Under the pieces are notes generated by a model. The model saw only the letters and a program-made list of their open reading frames with translations, was not told the DNA's origin and searched no databases. Both the position numbers and the translations under genes were made by a program. This document shows, one piece after another, positions 11,101-23,100 of a stretch of 64,000 bases of DNA (position 1 is the stretch's first letter; every line of letters begins with the position of its first letter). The DNA comes from Flabesymbios commensalis (lineage: Eukaryota > Annelida > Polychaeta > Terebellida > Flabelligeridae), in NCBI GenBank assembly GCA_964017125.1, contig OZ024908.1, forward strand, positions 82,327,155 to 82,391,154, given 5' to 3'.

Positions 11101-14100
11101 CCAGAACATAAAATGACATGTTATATAATTATTATAATTATGTGAAACATAATCAATTAGTCAACTTGTAAGGGAGAACTTAATCAGTTCCCAGAGGGTC
11201 TGGCAAATAGGACATTTAATAACACCGTGAGGAATCCCATTATAATACCATTATAATACCATTATGTAACAATAATTCTACACTATTATGTAGATACCCT
11301 AAATTAGTGGCTAAACTAGTCATCACATGCTCATTATTGTCATCAAATATCAAAAAGAATACAAGGCTGGGTAGGTAGACATGTATAATAAAGGAGATAC
11401 CATGCACTATACATTTACGCAGTAGCCCAGTGAGATACCATATAATTAACTACCATTAAGATCAAGGGTTCCTTTGTAAAAATACGACTTAAATACTGCC
11501 GTAACCCAGTAAACACAAAACATTTGTATAATATTAATACAACGTTGGTCCAACGTCGAAGACGTTGGGCCGACGTTGTATAAATATTTTGTGTTTACTG
11601 GGGATGCATTGACTTTGTCAGACAGCCGACTTGTAATTATATATGATCACCTACGTCATGAGGGCGGTGCTGCGACGGCTTTCTCAGCAAACGTAGACAG
11701 TGGCCCAACAACCTAGCTAATACAGGACGTTGTATCAATGTTGATTTCATGTTGGACCATCGTCGTAGACGGTGGGGCGACATTAAACCAACATTGGGTC
11801 AACGTCTTGTGTCTCCCAAGATTGACTCTGCGGTGGTCAATGGTGGCAGCATTGAGGCAACGCTAGGCTAGCATTTGTTGTGTCTCAGGCTTTTTAACCT
11901 TTTAGACGCCCCAATCATTACTATATTATTTATTTTTTAGTAATTATCCTTCTTTAATCATTTTTGTTAGCATTTTAAATTAGGGTGAAATTGTAAAAAA
12001 TACTCCGCTTATACAGGTAACCTCTATATACATGTATATATATATAAAAAAAAAAATACAAATCAATTGATCTAAAAATTATTAATGCATTAATTTTTAA
12101 ATTCATTAAAAACATGTAAACAGTTGAGAGAAATGGTGACATCAGGGTCGCATGAAAGTCACCGATTATGTGCAGGATAGTACTATAGAGCTCTTATGTC
12201 GCGAATCAGCGAGGCACAACTTCGAGTCGGTAAAAACTGTCATTCAACAATGTGCCACTTTATAGGTTTAAATTAACAATGTGGAGATGTCTTTCACTGG
12301 GACCTTATATTATCGCCTTATATTACACTCTCGCATAACGTCAGCGGAGATAAATAACGAAACAAATTAGTAGAAACTCGCTGTGAGTGACACGCCTGTC
12401 AACCGAAATCAGCAAAAAGTTCCACCAGGTAGAAGGTGTGATAGAACACCTATGCCACACAGCGTGAACAGTGAACACAATGAACAGAACGTCTACAGTC
12501 TAGTGGGCTCACACAGAGATCTCTCACTGGCCATCTCAATCTGCAGACTTCTCAGTTCAGAGTTGACGTAACTGTGCACCCGTAGTAGTTTGAGAGCTGT
12601 GCGGACAAACAAGGCACACTGCTTCATATTTGGACAGCTGATGTAGCGTCAAATGCAAAATGTATACATTTAATCTACCGTATGTGGAAGTTTGATCTCA
12701 TGTATCCAGAGAAATTGACTTTGACATTTACAGAAGCATCCCAATATCTGACGAGTAAATGTACCCTGTCAAGTAAGAAATTGGTGATATATTCAGATAT
12801 TTGAATGTCCGCTTTTTTGCTGATCAGAAACGCACATACTTACCGAAATATTATCAACAACACCCATCGGTACCCAAATTCAGAAGCAGAAGGAACGATA
12901 AAACGAAACTACTAAACTTAGTGAGTGAGTGAGGGGGTGAAGCCCGAAGTCAGTACTATAATATACTATTATTGAATGATACTGTAGGCAGCAACGTACA
13001 CTTCATACCTTGGAACAGTTAGGAGCACTGTGTATGCACAATCACCTGTAGTGATGTTGTGCACATGCAAAACCACCCTTTGGGGACCAAAGGGTGGTTA
13101 TTTTAAATTTGCAATCAGCATAAGTGTCTCAGTCAGCTATTTCCACTTCATTTGAATGCCTATGTTATGGGTCTACGCCCATTATAAATGTTTTACTCTT
13201 TCAGTGCGGGAATCGTCTTTAGACGTCAGAATCTGACGTCTACAGACGTCAGATTCTGACGTCTGAAGACGGTTCCTGCTGTGACGATACCCACCTTTCT
13301 CGGCCGCTATACGGTCGTGTTTTTTTAGCATAAGGTAGCGAGGACTGTCAGGCAGGAAGAACATGATCCCCCCAGAGATGAGGGCGGGCACAGCGTTAAG
13401 CAGCAGCAGGTAGGGCCAGGCGTCAGTTGTACCTACAAATACAAATCAATCATTGTCAATGGCATGACATTTCAGGGTCAGTACATTTCAATAGACTCAC
13501 ATAGACTCACACGACAACATTTTGTCAACAAGCAATTCAAACAATAAAAGCAACATGAGTTTGAGTACAAATTGTTTATATACTTATCCTCTGATAAAAT
13601 AATAAATACATACTCATAGAAATACATGTGGTATTCCCCCATGTGGGTCACTTTCGTGTACTTATTGCTTGATATCCCATTTCTCAAGAATTTACAAACC
13701 CTGTAATATACAAGGTTTTATGTATGCTGAACATATTTTGTCTTCGAAATTTCAACTTCAAAAATAAAAGTTTATTATATTCATTTTTTCACTTCACGTA
13801 TTCACTCCATTAATCAAGGAAGTCGCAATTATGTCCATATATTAGTATCTTTGTGAACGCGTATATAATTATAACACATCTGACGACTTGTGGCAGATGT
13901 ATCTTTGGGTAAAATGGTCTACTCAGTTCTTATGATATCGTGTCATTATACACTATTAACGATTATCCAGCTGAGTCTTTAAAGTAATGGATTTTTCATA
14001 TGATTTCAACAGATTAACAATCTTGCATATACATGTATCTCTCTCATTTCTATGACATAAGTTTGTAATAAGTCTGAAATAAATCTGTAATGACTTTCTT

Positions 14101-17100
14101 TCTGTCAATAAAATATCTGTCTGTCTGTCTGATGCTGGGGGGGGGGTGTTTAAAAATATCGGATTTTGACACTCGTAATTAACAAAAGTAGTGCCTCGAC
14201 AGGAGGCACTACTTTTTTAAATTTCGAGTCCTAAGTCCAAAAATATTTGCTGAGAAGAATCATTGACTCACACCTAAAAAACAAATCAATCGGACCCCCC
14301 CTTTTCATAATTCTGGTTCTGCCCCTGGAAATTGATAAATAGCTCGTATTCGATTCCGAATGGAAAATTACTGATGTCATAGGATACTGTTTTCGAAATG
14401 TTTGTCATGCGCATAATACAGCCCATTAAACAACATTTGCATAACATTTATACAATGTTGGACCAGCGTATAAGACGTTGGGCCGACGTTGTACAAATGG
14501 TATACAAATGGTATAAAAATGTTTTGTGGTCACTCTGATGTATGCACATTTATAAAGACTATCACAGGCATGAGAAAATCATCATTTATTATAACCTATC
14601 AACATCCCCTTGCAATATTAAGTTGGGTTGAAATTTCATCTTATTTTGGGTACATTAGTACTGTCGTCCTGGTTTGGACTTTTGCCAATGATACCGCCCT
14701 TTTCTTCTTTGCAAAGGACAGTATCTGATAAATTGTGAAGTGAACAGATACTGTCTTTTGGCTTTGTAGTATTATATATGTCTGGCCCCTCAACAGGGGT
14801 TGGCCTTAAAGCACTTGTTCCACTGACACCATTTCAACGTTCACGGCTCAGGGTTTAATTTCCCTATCAGAATCGTGTCAGATTTCACGACAAAAACTAC
14901 CAGATTGATATCGTATTTGAAGAGGCACCAGGCGTCGTTTTTCTGTTCGATTTGTTAAGAAAGGTGGCATTGTATGTCTGGCGATTGAACACCTTATCAA
15001 ACAAACCAATTTGTTTACACGTGTTGTTCACAGTTAAGCAAAGTAAAGCTTATTTGAACCGGCAAACACGAGACGTTGGCTCAATGTTGTTTCAATGCTG
15101 GGACAAGTCTGCAATGCTGGCTCAACATTAAAATAACATTGCGTCTCATGTTCGCTGGCGAAGTGAACACACCAGCAAACACGACACGTTGAAACAATGC
15201 TGCATTAATGTTGGCCAAACGTTTGCGACGTTGCCCAAACAATGACACATAATTGTTTCAACGCGTCGTGTTCCATGGTGTTTGCTGGGACAATTTGATG
15301 GGAGTATGGTGTAGTACACATCAAAGAACGAGACGTTGACGCAATGTTGGTGCAATGTTGGTTCATCGTCTGCGACGCTGGCCCAGCATTGGACCACTAT
15401 TGGGTCAACGTCTCGTGCTTGGTGGTTACTGACTGTGACCAAAGGAGCATGCTGTCTCCCGCGTTAATATAAGTAAAGGTGAAATAAGCCACCTTATTAG
15501 CGAACAGTCGATGGCATACATTTTACTACATTGTCCCCATTTAAACACTGTCGCGTTACGCTGAAAATCCTGCCCGAGCGGCAGTTTCGTTTAAATGAAG
15601 GCCACTTGCAGTCGGCATGAATCAGCACACGGCGTAGCAGTGTGTAGGCACACACTGCTACGGAGTGTAACATTTTACATAGTAATTAATAATTATTATC
15701 ATGTGATTATAGACTTACGAGTTTTACATTTCACGAACCGTATTTCTATTTGCTCATTAATATTTATTTTAACATTTTTTATGAAGAATTTATCGTCATA
15801 TAATCTTTGCCACCCTGTATTCAGATCGGGAATTATAAATATCAGATATTTTTTCTGGTCTGGGAGCCTCATCGTTGTTTTATACTGCCATCCTTTCAGC
15901 GACAGGATAACCAGCAAAAACGAGACGTTGGTCGAATGTCGTTTCAGTGTTGTACCAACGTTGTAAGCGGTGAATCAACATTAAAACAACATTGGGTTAA
16001 TGTCTCGTGTTTGGTGAGGATAGAACGGTTGTCAAGAACTTGGTATTTAAACAAATTCATCGGTTTATCATTATGAACCTAGGGTAATTTTAGCATGTTC
16101 AGTGTACAGATACTGTCTAAGCTCAATAAAACCTATATTACTTATAGCATGCTAGCTTTCTCATTTTTCTTGTGGAGCGTATCTTACATTATATTAATAG
16201 CAAAAGGAGACATTATCATGATTATTGCCGGGTCGTCGTCGAGACCTGCATTGCTGGCAAAGTATACATTGTAGAGGTCAGAATGAAATAAGCTTGTGAG
16301 GGATTTTCTAAAGGACATCGCTCTGTACACATTGTGCAGTAGGTCATTGACCGTCATTCGAACATGTAATGTGTAGATTTGACAAAGGCTAAATTCCCAT
16401 GATATTAACCCTTGTGCTGCGGGAACCGTCTATAATATTACGGTTTTAATAAATTTGCTTACTTAATTTGGAGATTGTCTATTTTTCATAAATAAGTTCA
16501 GGGAAGGATGCACCCTGAACAATTTCTATCACGCGGGCGGGCCCGGGGATTATGGTGGTCGGCTGGCCTCTTGTTTATAAATTCACCTTGGGGTTTGAAT
16601 TGTGGCAGCGATTCAGACGAAATAAGAGTTAAAAGCCGAGTACTTCATGTAAAATGGCTAATATTGAATTGTATTAATGAGTACTCACGCTTATACATAC
16701 ATACGTACCCCAAAAGCTGTACATTTAAAAAAATGCACCCACTTGATCATTTATCCTTCAAATTACCTTTCAAGGACAAACGAAAAGGCTGGAAACGACC
16801 ATTACCCTTTAACCGGCAGTGCCGTCCATATTCGTTTTTTACATTTTTTATAGCACATTACATATCAGTTTTTAAACATGTTAAAGATAAAAAATGACAT
16901 TAATCAGCAAGATTTGAAATTTGTTGACCTCCATTTTGTCAAATCTGAATAATTTTCACCCATCTGAAGTTGTGGATCGCGTCAGCGAGACACAACTTCA
17001 AGTGGGTGAAAATTTCAATTAAATAATTTGGCGGTTAAAGGGTTAACGTGGTGATCACACTCTAGATAAAATCTTAAAGTGCTACATTGTAATTTTCACG

Positions 17101-20100
17101 AGTGGAAAGCGCTACATTACAATTTTCACCTACTTGAAGTTGTGTCTCGCTACCGCGACCCACAACTTCAAGTCGGTGAAAATTACTTAGGTTTCTACAA
17201 TTTAAAGAAAAACATATGCCAATCTGACAATTTTAGTTATAATTTCTCCTTCAAATTTCCCTGTTTAAACTCTGACATTCTGTTTTATAGTAATCATGGT
17301 AATGGTCTACCTATCTGGCACAGTTTTCCATGTATATTACGATATTAAAGTCAATGATGGCCACAAGTTATTTTAAATTTTTGACTTTTTCAGGGTATAT
17401 CCCAACCTGAAACCACACATTATGTTGTATAGTAATGGGCTAGCTATCCGGCACTGTTGTTCAGATACATGTATTACGCATATTAAAGTCAATAATGGCC
17501 GCGAGTTGGCCATTTTCAATTTGATTGAGTTGAAATTTTCCAGGGCATATCTGGCACAGTTCGCCAGATAGTTTCTCGTAGATGCTTAGTTAATCAAATA
17601 ATTTAATATCGGTGAGGTCAATTTTTCATATATATAAAAAAATTCCCATTTATTTGCAGCTGGAAATTGCGCTAGCAAATAAGAACAAACAATTCAGCAA
17701 GGCAAGGGTTGATAGTACAGCATAAAGTCTACACTGCCGTACAAAGCCAAAATACAGTATCTGATTCAGATACGGATAAAGCAGATACTGCCTTTTGGCT
17801 TGAAGAGCAGTACACTACTTTCATTTACTGAATAGAAGTTCAATGTCACTAGAACATACTTTCCACAATGTACATGCGACGCAATTTTCTCAAGCGGTTG
17901 ATTTATGCTGCGAAAACATCTGCAGCCGACATTAGCCCACTGCTGGGACAGCACCGGTCATGTCATCACCAGTTAATTAATATCATCTAAAGAGGAGACA
18001 AATATTTACTATGAGTCTGAATGGCTGCTCCCTTGACATTCTTGGCCACGCTTCGTTGAGAGTTTCATGGTGAGTGATTGGCAAAGTCCACACCTAGGCT
18101 ACACGTATATACACGCACGTATTTAAGATAGTATAATAACATAGATAAACCATATGAAATCGCTGACCATACAACGAAAGTGATGTAATGTCCTAGAAGA
18201 TGATTCCATTGTTTGTTTGAATGTGAGAACACACCCGTCGAATGAATGTAAAAATGAAATGAATCGGGCTTTAGGCCACCTTTGTGCACATATAGGCTAA
18301 ATTGGGCCAGGATAACCTCCCGAGGATGGTGAGATGATTGAGATGACACTGTCCTCCAGACACAGAATTCGAAATTCGAACCCTGGCGGTCTGAGGCCGA
18401 GCACGCTACCTCTCGGTCACGGAGGCTCCCCACAATACTGACTTTCACACGTGGATGGGGAAGAAACATTTTTTGTTTCTTACAAACCGCCGAGACCGGG
18501 AACCGAACCCCGGACTCTGGCGTGAAAGGCAGTGGTGCTAACCACTACCCTAGGGTAACTTCAGTAAATGTATAAGTGACAGATCAAAGAAGACGATTAA
18601 TGTACTGAAATAATCATGATAATGAGAAATCAAATAAATACAAGTCAAAAAAAACGTTACGTTTTCATTGCTTTGTTAAAAACAATAAATTATCTGAAGT
18701 GAGCATGCCCTCGCACTGATTACCGTGTACCCCACCCCCTGGCTGAATACACCTATTTGGGAGTATGAAGACGTCTTAATACCACCTTAACAGCTATGTG
18801 TTGTTATCAATCATCACACGGCATCGTCATCTGTCTTTCCCCTGACAGCTCGTCGTTATCTACAGGTAAAATCACATCGGCGATACCCCAATAAACACAA
18901 TCATTTGTATGACATTTGTACAACGTTGGACCAACGTCGAAGACGTTGGGCCGACGTTGTACAAATGTTATACAAATGTTTTGTGTTTGCTGGGACATCA
19001 CTAAACACACTAAACACAATGCTGGCGCACTGTAGGTGTGCACCGAGATAGAAACAATATCTTGTTTTTACGATGGAGGTAGCATGATATTTTCTCAATT
19101 ACATGTATGTCACAGTCTTTCTCGCTTTGCATTTAGCAAGATGAGGGCAAGCATTCTTCAATTTCCATTTCCAGAATTGGTTTTACAGTCTATCGGAATA
19201 ATTACCTAGCACGCGAAAGACGTATTAGCAAAGATGGTTTTACGTTGGTCAACCGTCTGCAAACTTGTAAAACATTAAACCAATTTAGAGTTCGGCGTCA
19301 ATAATTTGTTTGCTGGGTAGAATATCGTATGTTGTGTCAAACATAGAAATTCAAATTCACAACAAAACAATGAAAATGAAATGAATCGGGCTCTAGGCCA
19401 CCTTTGTGCACATATAGGCTAAACTGGGCCAGGAGAACCTCCTGAGGATGGTGAGATGATTGAGATGACACTGTCCTCCAGACACAGGATTCGATATTTG
19501 AACCCTGGCGGTCTGAGGCCGAGCACGCTACCTCTCGGTCACGGAGGCTCCCCACAATACTAACTTAACAATACTACAACAAAACAATGAGGGCACAGCT
19601 CTGAAATTGGATGTCTCACTCATAAACGGAATTAACCCCATGGTCAAAAAATTAGAGCAGTCGGTGTGTACCACACTTATACGTTTTTAAAAGGGCCATA
19701 GTGGACCTCAGCACTAGAAATCATGGACCAGCTATCATCTTCAAACGTGTCCGATATTTGAGAGAGTTGTACGCAGGGTTAAAATTAGAATGGCCATGGT
19801 GACCTGAGTTATTATGGAACAGTCCCCATTTTCGCGCTAAATTCAAAAGACGTTGTTTTAACTGGCATGCCCGTATACGTGGTATAGATTTTACAGTTTC
19901 AAGCATGTTTTGGATCAATAAAAAAATATAACAACACATTTGATCAAATAGTTTTTGGTAGATGCTTAGTTAACCCGATAATTCAATATTGAAGATGTCC
20001 TATTATTCATAAATATAAAGATTTATCATTCATTTGAAGCTGGAAATTGCGTTAGCAATTCCAGCTTAAAATGAATGAAAAATAGATACAAATAATTAAA

Positions 20101-23100
20101 CAGCACAAGTGTTAAATATTGACGAACGTAGCGCGCCTACAATACAAAACACTGTGCGTAGACACACAGACGGACGGATGACGGACGAACACACCCTTCA
20201 TGACGGCCAATGATGACTGTTGTGATATGTTTCCACACATGACACTCACCCATTATCTCCCGCAGACCAAACACAGATCCCATGAATATGCCGATGGTGA
20301 TGAACAGCTGATTGGCTGTGCCAAACGCTCCGCGCAGGTTGAAGGGCGCAATCTCCGTGAGATACATAGGCGCCAACTGGGTCGCCAAACCTGGGAAACA
20401 AAACAAAAACAAAACAAATCAATGACTTCCGCGAAGACTTGCATAAATTATTGCTTCCGAAGAATTGCACCACTCCTTTAGAGCCAAAATGTCTTGTGTG
20501 TTTGATCAGGCAGTGTGTTAATTCCATCAGTGCGGGGATCGACTTTAGACGTCAGAATCTGACGTCTAAAGTCGATCCCTGCACTGAAAGAATTAATGAC
20601 CTTAGACTCATAACTAAAAATATATGTATTCAAATGAAGCAGAAAGAGCTAACTAAGACATTTATGAGCATTTATGTCTTCAAATTGAAAAATCCCTTTG
20701 GCCTACGTGTTTTATACAAAAATTTTCAGCGTTGTAAGGGTTAATGCGAGACTTACCTTGTATCATTTGAGTCCTATCAGGAATAGGATCATTTGACCCG
20801 ACATTCATTCACAATCCCATACTTTGTTGTGGATGGACACCTGGACAATTTTAACCCTTAGACCACTGAGACATAAAATTTAAATTTTCAGTCACTTGAA
20901 TTTGTGTCTCGCCACCGCTACACACAACTTCAAGTGACTGAAAATGTATGTTATTTGTGAAATTGAGGTCCCAGCATATATCAGTGTTTCATGATTGAAG
21001 GCACATTTTTCTCTTGACAGTTCGTTATTAGAGGTTATTCGGGTGCTAATAAAAACACTGTAGTCGACATCAGTGTTCTAAGGGTTAAGTTAGAATAGTA
21101 GCTTTATTACTGAAGTACCATATTAAATTAAGGGTTATTAAAAATGGAAGAATTGAAACACATTAATCTGGAGCAGACGAAATGAGCCTTGATTTAAAAC
21201 CCTATAAACAAATATATATGTATAATTACCAGATTAAAAATCGAGGGCATAACGTACATGTGGTTTGTGATTTTTTATCATAAACATACCACGATGAGAT
21301 CAAATAGTCAGTTCGTTATTAACCCTTTGACCGCCGGTGCCGAATATATTCGGGTTTTCATATTTTGTTATCACATTAATTACCACCTTTTAAAAAAGTT
21401 AAAGATAAAATGTAAGATCAATCAGCAATATTTGAACATTTTTGACCTCCATTTTGTCAAATCTGATAATTTTCACTCACTTGAAGTTGTGGATCGCGTC
21501 AGCGAGACACAACTACAAGTGGGTGAAAATTCAGATTGAATAATTTGGCGGATAAAGGGTTAAAGGGTCAGACACAACCCTTTAATACAGATGGATCAAT
21601 TTGAATAGGTAAACATGGTTATTTTCATATTTGTAGAATTTGGACTGACACACTTATATAGACGAGAGACACGTTGGCCTAGTATCGTGAGCAGTGGTCC
21701 AGCATTCAGATAAACGTCCTGGTTGGGAAGGCTATTAATAATTATCAGCATCACGTTTTTGTTATCTGCGGAGATTAAATGGAATCCGGGTTAATGATCG
21801 TGATCCTGGTTGTAATACCCAGAATGAATGACGTACGCGGATGTATCAAGCACGACACATTCAACCAATAATGTTTTAATGTTGGCCCACCGTCTACGAC
21901 GCTGGGCCAACATTGAAACACCATTGGTTGAATGCGTGGTATTTGCTGAGTAAGCATGGTAAGTGGATCCTAGTGAGGTCAGACGAGTGCACAGTCAGCC
22001 GTCAATTATTATTATGACGGATCTACCACATGATGTGGGGGAGGAATATTTCGATCTTAACATTTTAATCCCGACAGCCGTCAACGCTGAAATATTTCTG
22101 TATGAACCATGGAGACAAAAGAGTTATCCTCAATTTGAAATCATCCTAAATGTCTTAGTTAGCTCTTTCAGATGCATTTGAATACCTATGTTATGGGTCT
22201 ACGGTCATTGTAAATAATTTACTCTTACAGCGCGGGGATCGACTTTAAACGTCAGAATCTGACGTCTGTAGACGTCAGATTCTGACGTTTAAAGTCGATC
22301 ACCGCGCTGAAAGGGTTAAGTATTAATATGACGGATCTGCCACATGTGGAGGCGGAATATTTGGATATGTTAACCCTCACATCGCTTAAATACTTTTGCA
22401 TAAACCATGGGCACCAAAGGGTTTTTTAATTTGAAATTATCATAAGTGCCTCAGTCAGCTCTTTTCCCTTCATTTGAATACCTATGTCACGGGTCTATGG
22501 CAATTATAAATTATTAATAATTCTTTCAATGCGGGGGGGGGGGGGTGACGTCAAAATCTGACGTCCACAGATGTCAGATTCCGACTTCTAAAGACGTTGA
22601 AAGCGCTGACAAGTAACAAGACTAGTAAGCTTATAACAAGTATTTATTACCATACTGTGAGAGAAACATGGCAGAAGTACCAGGGCAATACCAATGCAAT
22701 ACATATAAAAATAATAATTAATGTTTTAACAAATCCACTACATTCTCATGATTATAATTCTACAGATTTATACAATTTATTGATAGGAAGATAACATTAT
22801 GTTTCTTAAAACTTTGTCATTATCGGTTTTACGCTAAATTTTCGCACATCGCTATAATGGTTTTGCTTGAACAGATTTTCCAGTTGGATAGTCAAAGGTC
22901 TTTTTCAGGAATTTGTCATTTAAATATTTCACGTTGATTATGTTGATCTTTAACCCTCACAGCGCGACTTTAGACGTCAGATTCTAACTTCTGTCGATTC
23001 CCGCGCTGTAAGAGTAGAAATATTTATAATGGCCGTAGACCCATAACATAGGTATTCAAATGAATTGGAAAGAGCTAAGTAAGATATCTATGATGACTTC

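Noticed and set aside
14113-14330. Possible retroelement end at the poly-G/poly-C tracts
   Set aside because: The ends match short inverted-repeat elements, with no coding parts or long terminal repeats.
15595-15966. 123-residue open frame on the plus strand
   Set aside because: Runs into a P1 palindrome, low-complexity hydrophobic composition, no homology recognised and no splice context.
16508-16897. 129-residue open frame on the plus strand
   Set aside because: Ends inside a T2 MITE; no domain recognised; composition like the surrounding intron.
20200-20527. Overlapping frames near exon 6
   Set aside because: Shadows of exon 6; only the frame with LATQLAPMY continues in phase from exon 5 to exon 7.
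22065-22610. Regular palindromic repeats suggesting a CRISPR-like array
   Set aside because: Two transposon copies, no regular spacers, animal genome.
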